Translations under genes and position numbers: made by a program
The notes under the pieces: generated by a model
What the model was told of the DNA's origin: nothing
Databases searched by the model: none
Seen by the model: only the letters and a program-made list of their open reading frames with translations
Assembly: GCA_036971475.1 (NCBI GenBank)
Contig: JBAIZL010000002.1
Location: 20,458,567 to 20,522,566 of the forward strand
Origin: Prosapia bicincta
Taxonomy: Eukaryota; Arthropoda; Insecta; Hemiptera; Cercopidae
Direction of reading: 5' to 3'
Length of the DNA stretch: 64,000 nt
Shown: positions 1 to 17,500 of the stretch, piece by piece
Numbering within the stretch: position 1 is the first letter of the stretch
Layout: each line of letters opens with the position of its first letter

Positions 1-1197
1 GAACGGTTTTTACTTTTTGCGGTAAGTTCAGGGAACGTAACCCTCAAACTTAATATACAGTTTTTTCAGCACCAGATAACTGCTTTATATTTGAGGTTAG
101 TTCGGTGAACGTAACCTTCAACCTTTGATATACAGTTTTCAGCACACGAGAACGGTTTTACTATTCGCGGTAGGTTCAGCGAACGTAACCTTCAACCTTT
201 GATATACAGTTGGTATTCAGCACACGAGAAAGGTTTTAATATTCGCGGTAGGTTCAGCAAACGTAACCTTCAACCTTTGATATACAGTTGGTTTCAGCAC
301 ACGAGAGCGGTTTTAATATTCGCTGTAGGTTCAGCGAACGTAAACTTCAACCTTTGATATACAGTTTGTTTCAGCACTCGAGAACGGTTTTACTATTCGC
401 GGTAGGTTCAGCGAACGTAACCTTCAACCTTTGATATACAGTTAAATTCAGCACACGAGAACGGTTTTACTATTCGCGGTAGGTTCAGCGAACGTAACCT
501 TCAACCTTTGATATACAGTTAAATTCAGCACACGAGAACGGTTTTACTATTCGCGGTAGGTTCAGCGAACGTAACCTTCAACCTTTGATTTACAGTTGAT
601 TTCAGCACACGAGAACGGTTTTATATTCCCGGTTAGTTCAGCGAACGTAACCTTCAACATTTGATATACAGTTGGTTTCAGCACACGAGAACGGTTTTAA
701 TATTCGCGGTAGGTTCAGCGAACGTAACCTTCAACCTTTGATATACAGTTAGTTTCAGCACACGAGAACGGTTTTACTATTCGCGGTAGGTTCAGCGAAC
801 GTAACCTTCAACCTTTGATATACAGTTAGTTTCAGCACACGAGAACGGTTTTACTATTCGCGGTAGGTTCAGCGAACGTAATCTTCAACCTTTGATATAC
901 AGTTGGTTTCAGCACACGAGAATGGTTTTACTATTCGCGTTAGGTTCAGCGAACGTAACCTTCAACCTTTGATATACAGTTGGTTTCAGCACACGAGAAC
1001 GGTTTTACTATTCGCGGTAGGTTCAGCGAACGTAACCTTCATCCTTTCATATACAGTTGATTTCAGCACACGAGAACGGTTTTATATTCCCGGTTAGTTC
1101 AGCGAACGTAACCTTTAACCTTTGATATACAGTTGGTTTCAGCACACGAGAACGGCTTTATATTCGCGGTTAGTTCAGCGAACGTAACCCCAGCGAA
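1..1197. repeat. 77-bp minisatellite array
   Basis: About 15-16 head-to-tail copies of a 77-bp unit containing gaacggttttactattcgcg and ggttcagcgaacgtaacctt. Copies are 90-98% alike in the middle and more diverged at both ends. The array continues past the left edge of the window. The short open frame at 903-1097 is a by-product of the repeat. It lies downstream (3' side) of the first knottin gene, which is on the minus strand. Confidence 0.95.
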
Positions 1198-1558
1198 TAA
1201 AGAGGTTCTAGAGTATATTTAAAAGAGACAAAAGTACAGTAAATCCACCACAAACTTGTTTCGGACGAAACTGAAGACCTATTCACGACAATTAGTACAT
1301 TATAAGTGCGAAAAATATTAAGCAGCTAATTGAAAATAACTAATTACCATTTTAAAGACATTGGACACAATAAAGGCTCAAAAGTTTTAGTACTTTTATT
1401 ACTTAAAAAAAAAATTATTCAGTGATTTTTTTTTATAAGTAGGAACTGTGTAAAACTATTGCCATAATGTTAGTGAGAAGTATAGACTCTCAGGTCCCTG
1501 TGTGTTGCGTGCTGTCGGGTCGGTCACTGTTTTGTATTTGGAATGTCTTTTCGAGGAA
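1198..1558 (-). other. 3' flank of knottin gene 1
   Basis: Unique AT-rich sequence between the 77-bp array and the stop codon of the minus-strand gene. A minus-strand AATAAA (plus-strand TTTATT, 1396-1401) lies about 160 bases after the stop and is a possible polyadenylation signal. No other gene seen. Confidence 0.4.
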
Positions 1559-3377
1559 TCAATAGTACTGCCGCATACACATAAACATGTTAGATCCCTC
1601 CGGCGCTTCTTCACAGGTCAGCTCCTCGCAACATTTCATCCTAGCATTACACTGAAACAGAAACAAAAACCACATCAGTAGGGGTTGCCAAGGCTAGGAG
1701 AGAAGACGATCACAAATGAGAAATTGATTTGATACTACCCTAAATGTTAGATGTAGCCAAACCACACGCTTTTGGTATCATTCCGTTTCCCTATTTACAA
1801 ACGGAAATTGTGTTATATTAAAAACAAATTATCAACCCTTACGTTAACCCCAATGATAACCCTCAAATAACAACTCACGAGATATAGCCAGAGACTAAAG
1901 CACAGGAAGGCAAAGATAGGCAGTAACTCTTCTTCTTTCGTATTTACGCACAATGACTTATGTTTACCGAAAAGAAAAAGAGCACGTTTTGACACTGTGT
2001 TCGGAGCTCTCCTTCCCCTCTAAATGTCAAGTAGGCCACTGCGCATCTCCCGAAGTCTCTTGATACATCTCGTGACAAATACAATTGGCAGTAACTAGCC
2101 TTGTGGTTGATGCCCATTTACCTTCTGAAACCATTCGTTCAAGCAACTAAGCTTGTGTTTGACGCCATATCACCTCTTGAATCCCTTTGTTCAAGCAAAC
2201 AACCCAGTAGCTGACACTCATATCACCGCTTGAAACCAATCGTTCTAGCAACTAGGATTGTAGTTCAATTAGGCTTGTAGTTAACCCCCATGACACATCT
2301 TGAAATCATTCGTTCGGGCAACTAGGTTTGTAATTGACATCCATTCATCTCTTGAAACCGTTTGTTGAAGCAACTAGGCTTTTGGTTGACGCTCATATCA
2401 CCTCTTGAAGCCGTTCGTTCAGGTATCTAGGCTTATGGTTAACGGGTATATAATCTGTTGAAACCATTCAATCAAGCAACAAGGCTTGTGGTTGACGCTG
2501 ATATCACTTCTTGAAACCATTAGTTCAGGCACCTATGCTTGTGATTGACGCCCATATCACCTCTTGAAATCATTCGTTCAAGCAACAAGGTTTGTGGTTG
2601 GCGCTGATATCACCTCTTGAAATCATTCGTTCAGGTAACTAGGCTTGAGTTTGATACCCTCGTCACCTGTAGAAATCATTCTTTACAGCAACAGATCTTA
2701 TGGTTGACGGCCACATCACCTATTGAAACCATTTGTTTAGGCAAATAGGCTAGTGGTTGACGCCCAAATCACCCATTGAAATCATTCGTTCAGGTAACTA
2801 GGCTTGAGGTTGATACCCTCGTCACCTGTAGAAATCATTCTTTACAGCAACAGGTCTTATGGTTGACGACCACATCACCTATTGAAACAATTTTTTCAGG
2901 CAACTAGTCTAGTGGTTGACGCCCAAATGACCCCTTGAAATCATTCGTTCAGGCATATACATGAAAATTACTAGAAGACATGATCTACCTATACTTAAGA
3001 ATGAAAATTAAAATTATTCTCAAAGAATGAATAAAATATCTGCAAATTTAGGTTAGTTTAAATTATGAGACATTTCGTTAACTTACAACTATAAATTTCA
3101 CGTGGGTGTTTGAGTTACAAAATTATGTTGTTAAATAAGATTTTTGATAAAATTTATAGCGAATTTAGGATATTTTAGGTATTTAATATATAACAATGTA
3201 CACCTATTGAAACAAAATAACTTTAAAGCTTTCTAGCCTCCAATCTGTATTTTGGCATCTACTTACTCTATCTCCCTCTTCCTTGCATCTCTTTCTCTTA
3301 GGCACAGCAGAGGCCAGGTTGTTCAGGAGCAGCGAAAACACACCGATGAAGAAAATAATGTAGCAGACAACCTTCAT
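1559..3377 (-). CDS. Knottin gene 1: secreted six-cysteine (ICK-like) peptide, two coding exons
   Basis: Predicted coding exons are 3267-3377 and 1559-1651 (minus strand; intron 1652-3266). The first encodes 37 residues: start codon, hydrophobic signal segment (about residues 4-24, ending in an SA-type cleavage context), a basic KRKR at 27-30 that could be a processing site, then Cys31 and six residues. It ends in a perfect donor (AGA|gtaagt). The second follows a polypyrimidine-CAG acceptor, begins in phase 0 with Cys38 and ends at a TGA. The predicted peptide is 67 residues with Cys at 31, 38, 44, 45, 50 and 62: C-X6-C-X5-CC-X4-C-X11-C, the inhibitor-cystine-knot order. Such peptides are usually secreted venom, salivary, defence or signalling peptides; which applies here cannot be read from the sequence. 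The non-coding start of exon 2 follows an acceptor at 3388-3390. Splicing is inferred, but length, phase and cysteine spacing agree with the paralogues. Confidence 0.8.
2080..2960. repeat. 53-bp degenerate minisatellite inside the intron of knottin gene 1
   Basis: About 15-16 diverged copies of a roughly 53-bp unit with the phrases caactaggcttgtggttgac and cacctcttgaaatcattcgt. Two copies near 2640-2700 and 2810-2870 share a larger private variant, which points to a block duplication. It lies wholly within the predicted intron 1652-3266. Confidence 0.85.
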
Positions 3378-3387
3378 TATTCAGTAT

Positions 3388-5393
3388 CTGGAAAAATTTA
3401 AAAACAGTGTAGAAATATTGAAACTCAATCCCGAGCTTATATTTTAGGTTCTGTCATAGTAACAAATATTATAAACTTAAAAAAAAAAGTTAATTCCTAC
3501 CGTATTTAATAAAGAAATTCTTTCATTAAGTGTATTTTAGATTCTTTTATTTTATAATTACAATTAATATAAATATGTATATACATATGTCAGAATAAGA
3601 ATATTTAGTGTCAAAAAAGCGAATTTTTCATTTTCCTTTCTATATATGATGTTGGACTATTATTTTTGTTTCTAACTATTTTATACGTTTTTTTTTAATT
3701 TTGTCGCCTGCATTGTGTTGCAGTTTCTTTTTGGTTTAATTCTATATTATTCCTTTATGAAGCAGGGTTCAATACCGTTAATTTAGTTTGTTTGTTTTAT
3801 TAATTTTTGTCATTCATTTTTAATCCTAGAGCATTATTTACGATATTATGTGGTAACCATAGCAACTATTTAAGCCTGTACAATTGATGTTTCAACGGCA
3901 GCCAGATGACGGCAAGAAAAATTATTATAGATCTTTGACAAATGGATTTCTAGCAATAGGAAAGTTGGATCAGTGACAAAGTGCTAGACTAGGAACTTGC
4001 AGATACTCAGTTCGAATCCGACCTAGAACCTCAAATTTTTATAATTTAATTACTAATAAATATTTGAAAAACTTTATTAACATACATTGTCATCCACTAC
4101 AGGCTAGAAAAAATGTATTTGAACCCGATTGGATCAATATAAACGTATTTTATAAACGATTAAATATTTGTACAACATATGTAACAAAATATATATATCA
4201 GGAGAGTGTGAGCCAATAGGAAGAATTTAAAACCAAATGAACTAAATTACTTTAGAAAGCTGATGTTTAATTACTAGTGTATTATGCAGACTGGATATAA
4301 GCTGATAAAGCTAAGTTCAAACAAGCTCGTCCATAAAAAATTAAGACAAATAAAGTGCTAAAATGTGGAATCAGAAATTGCGACTTGAAATTCACTATTG
4401 CAACGTGTACACTATAGGGTAAAAACTTTAATATTTATTCGATGATTCTAAACCAATGAAATTAATTATTATGTGATTATGCCATAAAAGACAGAATTTA
4501 CAAAATCTGTTTACACTAAACGTGCATCAAATAACAACTTATGCATTAAAAATATCCGTGCACGAATAAAAAGTACAGGACAGATTAAGATATATTACTG
4601 GAGCTATTAAACGATAATTACTTTAAACTCTGGACACATGAACTATGTTTGCCAAAATGTAGTTTTAAGGAGAGTCAAAGAGTCTATGTATCGATAAATG
4701 TGTTTCTTATCTACTAATTTTATGTATAAACAAATGTTTCAGCTTTTAATAGTAATGTTTATTATACAAAATGCTTGTTTGTTATTCTTCTAAAGACGAC
4801 TTATCAGTTACAAAAATTTTCTTAATAATCATTTACATGATTAGCTTGAATTAATATTCGTAAGTAAATTGTTTCTTTTACCGACTAAAGTTTTAAATCA
4901 TAGGTAAAGGTTTTAATGAATAAAATACTTTTTATTCATCATATCAAGTTCAAATTTATTTTTTTAAACTTTAGTACCATCCTATATGTAAATATAGTTA
5001 TTTTCAAACAATAATTCATGGATAAATATTAGTTTCATGTTTGAGAAAAACCTTTTACAAAAAGGGCTAGATATGCAATAAAGTTATTTCGCCGCAATTG
5101 GGTTAAAATAAGTGACAACGAATATTTTCTTAAGCTGATTTACAGCTTATTTACAGCTGATTATATGTTATGGGCTATGTAATAGAACAGCTGTTTTAAC
5201 GCATAGGTTATGTTACTTCTGGATATTAATTGTAATTAGTTAATAAAAAGCAGCTAGAATATAATTTGTCTTTGATGATCCGTACTAAGACATTTATGTT
5301 TATATAACTTAATATTAAACCTAAGGAAATTGTTTTATTATTATTTATCAAAAATTATCAAACAGTTAGTGCTCAGTAAATAATATTGCTTAC
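3388..5393 (-). other. 5' UTR intron of knottin gene 1
   Basis: AT-rich and apparently non-coding. It is bounded by an acceptor at 3388-3390 and a donor (GTTTTAG|gtaagc on the minus strand) at 5392-5393. It holds a tRNA-SINE-like remnant near 3.97 kb. No open frame of note. Confidence 0.45.
3962..4035 (+). repeat. tRNA-derived SINE remnant
   Basis: A pol III-like A box (tggatcagtga, 3966-3976) and a near-perfect B box (gttcgaatccg, 4010-4020) are about 40 bases apart, followed by an AT-rich tail. No complete cloverleaf can be closed, so it looks like a SINE head and not a working tRNA gene. Confidence 0.45.
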
Positions 5394-6000
5394 CTAAAAC
5401 AAAGCAAAATATTCTTGAAATTTTCTGTCCCGTGTATCGTCTGAGTGATCACATGAAAACTCTACAGACGAAGAAAACCTATGGTTTTTATAATAAAAAA
5501 TAATGCCGATTTCGTGATGTTTGTATTGCATCATCTTGTCTGCATAAGTGAAATTCTGCTCATGAAAGTAATTGGAAAAATTTCGTAAGAATATTTGTAT
5601 GCAATTTCAACTAGCGTTTTATGATAACACTACAATTTACTATCTGATGTCTTAAAAAAATACAACTTATGTGTAAAACTATTGCGCAATGTCTGACGTG
5701 ACTTTCGTAGCCCAATAAAAAACGTAGTAGACACAGAATTTCTGATGTAAACAAATGAAGAAAAAAATGTAACACTACAGTCATCCAGAACAAAGTAATG
5801 CACAAGGTATACAAAATGAGTAATACTTGATATACAATATACAAGATGAGTTTTTGACGGAAAAGCGGATCCTACTGGATTTGCAGGAATGGCTGAAGAG
5901 AGTCAAGTAAACCGCTTCCCATGTACTCACGTCTGCCACAGCCTTTCTGACCACGTTGACAACACTTGGAACAAATAAGTACACGAAAAATATGTTTTTG
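5394..6000 (-). promoter_or_regulatory. Putative 5' UTR exon and promoter of knottin gene 1
   Basis: The sequence from the donor at 5392-5393 upward resembles 33913-34445 and 16915-17500: a ttttctgt(c/t)ccgt-type core, a (g)atgt(t/c)tgcattgcat-like block, and an aaccgcttccca / cctttctga(c/t) / cttggaacaaataagta block. On the minus strand a TATAAAAA-like box (about 5484-5491) sits some 35 bases upstream of an initiator-like tCACTCAG near 5446, so the first exon may be about 5394-5450. Inferred from comparison of the three paralogues only. Confidence 0.45.
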
Positions 6001-6309
6001 TTTATTTTTACTACAAAAGGTAGGGGAAGCCATTGTGAACTCAGGCAGAGTTGAGGTAGGGACGATAAACTTCTTAATGTAAAATATGGAGATGTTATTG
6101 ATTAGAGCATCAAGATATACTTTCTTTCACATACAACGATCTGGTGGCCATTACCAAAACCTTTATTCTAACATTGATCTGTGCAGGGTCTGGTAATTGA
6201 ATTAAACATATTTATAAAGGCGTCATGAATGATTGTCTGTCCGTTATAAGCCTTGAACGAAATTGTAAAGGTTACTATACAAAGAGTATTAACTGCTATA
6301 TAAAGTGTA

Positions 6310-7640
6310 AAGGCCGCAATGGAAAGGGTAAGGTCTACTATAGAAAGGATAAAGGCTACTAAAAAAGGGGTAAGATCTGATATAAAAAATGTAAGGGCTA
6401 CTTTAGAGAGGATAAGGGCTAGTATGGAACGGATAAAAGCTACTACAGAAAGGGTAAGGGCTGCTATAGAGAGGATAAGGGTTACTATAGAAAGGATAAG
6501 GGTTACTGTAGAAAGGGTTAGGGCTATAGGAAGAATAAGGGCTACTATAGGAAGGATAAGAGTTAATATAGAAAAGGGTAAGGTCTACTATATAAAGAAT
6601 AAAGGCTACTAAAAAAGGGGTAAGATCTGATATAAAAAATGTAAGGGCTACTTTAGAGAGGATAAGGGCTAGTATAGAACGGATAAAAGCTACTACAGAA
6701 AGGGTAAGGGCTGCTATAGACAGGATAAGGGTTACTATAGAAAGGATAAGGGTTACTATAGAAAGGGTTAGGGCTATAGGAAGAATAAGTGCTACTATAG
6801 GAAGGATAAGAGTTAATATAAAAAAGGGTAATTCTACAATAGAAAGGATAAAGGCTACTAAAAAAGGGGTAAGATCTGATATAAAAAATGTAAGGGCTAC
6901 TTTAGAGAGGATAAGGGCTAGTATAGAACGGATAAAAACAACTACAGAAAGGGTAAGGGCTGCTATAGAAAGGATAAGGGTTCCTATAGAAAGGACAAGG
7001 GTTACTGTAGAAAGGGTTAGGGCTACTATGGGAAAGATAAGGACTACTATAGAAAGGATAGGAGTTAATATAAAAAAGGGTAAGGGCAACTATAGAAAGG
7101 GAAGGGGGACTATAGAAGTTGTAAGGGCTACTATAGAAAGTATTTGGGCTACTATAGAGAGAGTAAGCGCTACTATAGAGAGAGTAAGGGCTACTATGGA
7201 AAGGGTAAGGGCTATTATAGAAAGGGCAAGGGCTACTATGAAATGGATAAAGGCTACTATATAAAGGATAAGAGCTACTCAAAAATGGTAATAACTGTTA
7301 TAAAAAGAGTAAGGGCTGCTATGGAATGAGTAAATATTAAGTTAGAAGGGTAAGGGCTACTATAGAAAGGGTGAGGACTACTATAGAAAGGGTATCAACT
7401 GTTATATAAAGGGTAAAGTTAACTATAGAAATAATAAGGGCTACTATAGAAAGGGTAATAGCTGCTACATAAAAGGTAATGGCTGCTATCGAAGTGGTAA
7501 TCGTTACTACAAAAAGAATAAGGGATACTATAGAAAGGGTAAGGTTTACTATAGAAAGGGTAAGGGCTGCTATAGAAAAAGTAAGGGATACTATAGAAAG
7601 GGTAAAACTACTATTGAAATGGCCGCTATAGAAAAAACAA
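6310..7640. repeat. 21-bp minisatellite with a ~250-bp higher-order period
   Basis: Long run of a 21-bp unit (gggctactatagaaaggataa and variants). A marked phrase, ggggtaagatctgatataaa, recurs at about 6368, 6617 and 6864, giving a larger period of about 248-250 bp. Because 21 is a multiple of three, open frames appear on both strands (for example 6319-6612 plus, 6403-7089 minus); these are by-products, not genes. Confidence 0.9.
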
Positions 7641-8744
7641 AATGATCCAATAGTCTTAGAAATAAATGGAAAATATGAATTCGCAATAATAAACTGAAGG
7701 AAAACCCATTTATGGTTAGGGTAAGAGTATCTCTGGTTGGAATAGCGGTGCTACCATATTACGTTTGTTTAACCCTACTACAGTTTCTTACTTATGTACA
7801 TAATAAATCTTTTGTTAATTTTTTTTTCTGGAATTGAATACTTAAAGAATTTTAAAAGTGGTTCAATGTTGAAAGTAGTTTATGTTGTTGGTGAAGAAAT
7901 TCCTTTATTCCCCATTTGTGATTCTTAATAGCTTTATTTATGTTGCCTTAAATTAAATCAAGGTTTTATGTAATGAACGTTAAGAAACGAAATTTTCATA
8001 ACATACGATTTTAGTGGGACGTATTTTAATAAGACACAATTTACTGAAAACTTAATCCATTTACTAAAAAAAATGATTAATGTCGTAAACTCAACCGACA
8101 ACAAATAAAATACATAAGACACAACAAAGCGCCTTGTCCAAAGCACAAAATCAAGACTGACATTCAGTCCCCGATTTAATATCCTGCGTGAGTCATGGAG
8201 CTTCTAAATTTCGATTTATAGATTTAGTAATGAATAATTTCAATTAAATAAAATTATTACACTTTTTGTAGATTTGCAATTACACTTTCAAAAGCCAAAT
8301 GTACTCTTTTCATTACAAATAGTTAGTAGCAGCAACCACTAAATTTCATTGACCTTTTATAACTTAATATAAAGCTCTGTAATTAATAAAATAAATAAAT
8401 TTTGTTCTTTAATTTTACATTTTAAAAACCATAAAAAAACAAAATATATAATTGTAGTTTAGCCAACATCAAGAAGCGTAATATTAAGGCTAAATATATT
8501 TGAGTCAATTTACAATTGAGTTAAATGTCTTCCAGGCCTCCGGGTCGTACTCTAACGTATTGATGAAATTAATATGATGCGAGACGTGAATGTAAAACTA
8601 TAAATTCGTACAATACTATAACAACATAGCATGTGCTGCTCAGCAATAACAACATAACTAATTAATTATAAGTGTAGTAATAATAATAATTTATTATTTC
8701 AAATAATTCCCATACCCTTAAATAATAAAAAATAAACACCTTTT
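7641..8744. other. Non-coding AT-rich interval
   Basis: Unique AT-rich DNA between two arrays. No conserved open frame, RNA gene or transposon end recognised. Confidence 0.4.
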
Positions 8745-9710
8745 TTGTTGATACTAAGTAAGGTATTTGTTGATACTAAATACCGAATTTGAAGATACTA
8801 TGCAGCGTATTTGTTGATACCAAGTAGCCTATTAGTTGATACCAAGTGGTGTATTTGTTGATGCTTATGAAAGTATTTGTTGATACTAAGAAGCGTACTA
8901 GTTGATACTAAGTAAATTATTTGCTAATAAAAGTAGCGTATTTTTAATCCTAAAAACGTATTGGTTAATATTAGGAGACGTATTTTGTATACAAACTACA
9001 GTATTTACTGATGCTATGTAACGCATTTGTTAATACCAAGTAACGTATTTGTTAATGAGTAGTATCGTATTTGTTGATACTAAGTATCGTACTTGTTGAT
9101 ACTAAATAGCGTATTTATTGATACTAAATACCGTATTTGTAAAAAATGTATCATATTTATTGACATTAAGTAGCGATTTTGTTAATACTAAGTAGAGATT
9201 TGTTGATACCAAATAGCGTATTTGTTGATGTTAATTACCGTATTTATTGATACTAAGTAACGTATTTCTTGATAATAAGTAGAGTATTTGTTAATGCGTA
9301 GTATAGTATTTGTTGATACTAATTATAGTATTTTTTGATACTAAGTAGCGAGTTTGTTAATACTAAGTAGAGATTTGTTGATACCAAATAGCGTATTTTT
9401 TATGCTAACTACCGTATTTCTTGATACTAAGTAGATTATTTGTTTTTGCTAAGTAACGTATTTGTTGATACTAAGAAGCGTACTTGTTGATACTAAGTAA
9501 AATATTTGCTGATGAAAGTAGCGTATTTTTATTCCTAAATACGTATTGATTAGTATTAGGAGACGTATTTTATACGTCCTAAGTACAGTATCTGTTGATA
9601 ATAGGTACCGTATTTGTTGATTCCAAGTATCGTATTTGTTGATACTAAGTAGCGTATTTGTTGGTACTAAGTAGCGTATTTGTTAATATTATATATTATT
9701 TGTTATGATG
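8745..9710. repeat. 22-bp minisatellite
   Basis: About 40 variable copies of a 22-bp unit (gtatttgttgatactaagta plus gc). Some larger blocks repeat (about 8870-9000 resembles 9450-9570), so the array was partly enlarged by duplication of multi-unit blocks. Confidence 0.9.
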
Positions 9711-9754
9711 GTAATGTGTAGAGGTTCGTGGGGTTTAGGAGCGTCTTCTTAAGT

Positions 9755-10830
9755 AGAAGGTCAAGCGAATAAAAATCCAGTAAGATTCAGTGATCGTCGT
9801 TACGTCATATTAGATAGAAGGTCGAATAAAAATCATCCAGTAGCTTTAAATCTTCATCGTCTCTTTGCCTTATATAATGGGTCAAGCGAATAAAAATCCA
9901 GTAAGATTCAGTGATCATCGTTACGTGATATTAGGTAGAAGGTCGAATAAAAATCATCCAGTAGCTTTGAGTCTTCATCGTCTCTTTGTCTTATATAATG
10001 GGTCAAGCGAATAAAAATCCAGTAAGATTCAGTGATCGTCGTTACCTCATATTAGATAGAAGGTCGAATAAAAATCATCCAGTAGCTTTGAATCTTCATC
10101 GTCTCTTTGTCTTATATAATGGGTCAAGCGAAATACCATACAGTAAGATGCAGTGGTCGTCGTATTAGATAGAGAGTCAAACAAAATACCATAGTGTAGC
10201 TATGAGTCTTCGTCGTCTCTTTGTCCTAATAAAGGGTTCAAGCGAAATAACATACAGTAAGATTCAGTGGTCGTCGTATTAGATAGAGAGTCAAACAAAA
10301 TACCATAGTGTAGCTATGAGTCTTCATCGTCTCTTTGTCTTATATAATGGGTCAAGCGAATAAAAATCCAGTAAGATTCAGTGATAGTCGTTACGTCATA
10401 TTAGATAGAAGGTTGAATAAAAATCATCCAGTAGCTTTGAGTCTTCATCGTCTATTTGTCTTATATAATGGGTCAAGCGAATAAAAATCCAGTAAGATTC
10501 AGTGGTCGTCGTATTAGATATAGTGTCATACAAATACCATACAGTAGCTATGAGTCTTCGTCGTCTCTTTGTCCTAATAAAGGGTTCAAGCGAAATACCA
10601 TACTGTAAGATTCAGTGCTTGTCTTATCGTCGTCTTAGATATAGAGTCAAACAAAATACCATACAGTAGCTTTGAGTTTTCATCGTCTCTGTCTTATATA
10701 ATGGGTCTAGCGAAATACCATACAGTAACATTCAGTGGTCGTCGTTTCGTCATACTAGATAGAGGGTAAATCAAACTACTACCCAGTAGATTTGCATGTT
10801 CGTCGTCTCTTTGTGCTATGTAGATGATGA
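9755..10830. repeat. 121-bp tandem repeat
   Basis: About 9 copies, with variable inner deletions, of a 121-bp unit containing gtcaagcgaataaaaatcc and agtcttcatcgtctctttgt. Starts at 9760, 9881 and 10002 give the period. Within each unit the phrases gaataaaaatccagta and gaataaaaatcatccagta are alike, suggesting an older half-unit. Confidence 0.9.
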
Positions 10831-11100
10831 AGTAAAAAACAAAACAAAATCTTACTGTATTTGATAATGGATTTAAATAATAAAAAACCTTTGGCGGAAA
10901 ATATTTTGGTGGGTCCGTTTTTTTAAAATTTATTTATTTATTAAAATGACATTCCTGTGATAATCCTATCACATGTAAATGTTAAAATACTGTAGAGTGG
11001 GTAGTGATCTTTAGTGTGTAGAAATGTTGTATAAAACTCTTTCTGCTGGTTAGCTCTTCAGTGATACATGCATCACTTGAGTAGTTCTTCAGCCATGTAC

Positions 11101-15870
<4,770 letters not shown>

Positions 15871-16200
15871 TCTTCAGGATCTGAGAAAAAGAAGAAGCAG
15901 TGTTGCCAAATATAAAAACTCGTACGTGTGTTTTTATATAGGATTTCGACAAATAAAACTCGCTACGAATAAAAACTTTTGTTAAATACTTGATCTAAAG
16001 TACTTTTTGCCACGTAAAAGTAATACAAACGATAAAGAATGTTTTATATATGCCCGTTTATATAGAAACAAGAAAAATAAAATTAAAGGTACAAATTTGA
16101 AACGGGTTGGTTGGATGTGAGGTGTGCAGAAGGGCGTAAATATATAGCTAAAGTCGGTTGTTGTATTTATCAAGATAATCTTACTGATTAAGTAGTAAGT

Positions 16201-16366
16201 AATTATTAAAAGAACTAAGTGAAAACTATTAACTTACTTGGTGACGCGTTTCGAAACTGTCGTTTCATTGTCAAAATCGAATAACAGGTTAGGCTCAATG
16301 AAACGACGTTTTCGAAACGCGTCAGCAAGTAAGTTAATAGTTTCGTTCTATAAATAATTACTTAGG
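16201..16366. mobile_element. Foldback element, copy 2 (second family)
   Basis: Arms of about 72 bp (16,201-16,272 and 16,290-16,366) are reverse complements with the spacer ataacaggttaggctc. Each arm holds a small hairpin next to cgaaacgcgtca. It lies in the predicted 5' UTR intron of knottin gene 2. Short non-coding snapback or MITE-like element. Confidence 0.7.
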
Positions 16367-16914
16367 AAGATTCAAATTTAAAATGTAGACCTTCAACGTG
16401 TAAAAAATCGTTTAAACATAAATTAAGAACTGATTCAGCGGGAGCCAAAAACATAACGTTCAAGAAACATAGATTAAACAGAGTTTTAGGCAGAGAAGAT
16501 TACTCATGTGTAAAATAAATATTGATTCATTGAAAATATATGAGAGTACACGGAAGGTACAGGACAGAATAACGTTTCATGTGAAGACATTAATATAGGA
16601 CATCAGATCCTGGAAATATGATTCAGAGATGACAAGATGTAAATGTAGCGTGAGTTAAGATAGATCCAACTTTCGATAAATGTGAATCTCATTGAATAAT
16701 TTCAGTTATAAAGAGCGTTTCGAAATTTAATACCTTATAAAACCATCTTTTGCTTTTCTAATTGGTCATTTAAACAAACCTTAGTTTAATGTTAGGTAAC
16801 TCAGAAAACACACTTTACTACCTTATCTTTTAATTTTTAAACACTAGAAAAACCAAAAGTACTGTTGTCACCATAAACCAACGTGGTTAACGGTAAACTA
16901 ATTAACATGTTTAC

Positions 16915-17500
16915 ATAACAATTTAGCTGGGTTTTCTGTTCCGTATTCCAACTGAATGATAATATAAAGATTCCTTAAATAAACGAATGACAAAATTAAA
17001 GGCAAAATCGTAACGCCAGCATTACGTAATATATCAACACAATGTGCCATAAACTAATGACTGCCATAAGTTGAATAAGAGTATTATTTTTAAATTTCAA
17101 TTATTTTTTCTGATGATTCATTGGAACATTTAAACAAATTTAGTTTATGAAATGGAAATAACTTATGTGCAAAACTATTTCTAATATGATTTGAATGAAC
17201 GGAATAAAAATAAATCACTAAAAGATAGTTTTATGGTGTATAAAAGTTATCCAAAAATGTGTTTTTTCTATTATACTTATCCAGGACACAGTACTGCATA
17301 GGACAGGCGTTACAAGATGACCTTTGACCTTGAAAAGAAAACTGTTCGAACTGAATATGCAGGAGGACTACGGAACGCCAGCCAGTTATAGATAAATAAA
17401 CTGCTTCCCATATATAGGAGTCGCTCACGTGTACCGCTGCCTTCCTGATCACGTGTGCAGCACTTAAGTAGGTGCTCGAATCAATGTGGCAGTAAATGTT
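16915..17500 (-). promoter_or_regulatory. Putative 5' UTR exon and promoter of knottin gene 2
   Basis: Homologous to 5394-6000 and 33913-34445. On the minus strand the exon would end at 16915 with donor TTAT|gtaaac, and an initiator-like ATTCAGTT lies near 16,955. The shared distal block (ctgcttcccatatata, then ccttcctgatcacgtg) is about 450 bases upstream. Inferred by comparison. Confidence 0.42.

Noticed and set aside
3962..4035. Functional tRNA gene
   Set aside because: Boxes are present, but acceptor and anticodon stems do not pair.
7958..8146. Short minus-strand frame of 62 codons
   Set aside because: AT-rich chance frame without splice signals or recognisable motif.
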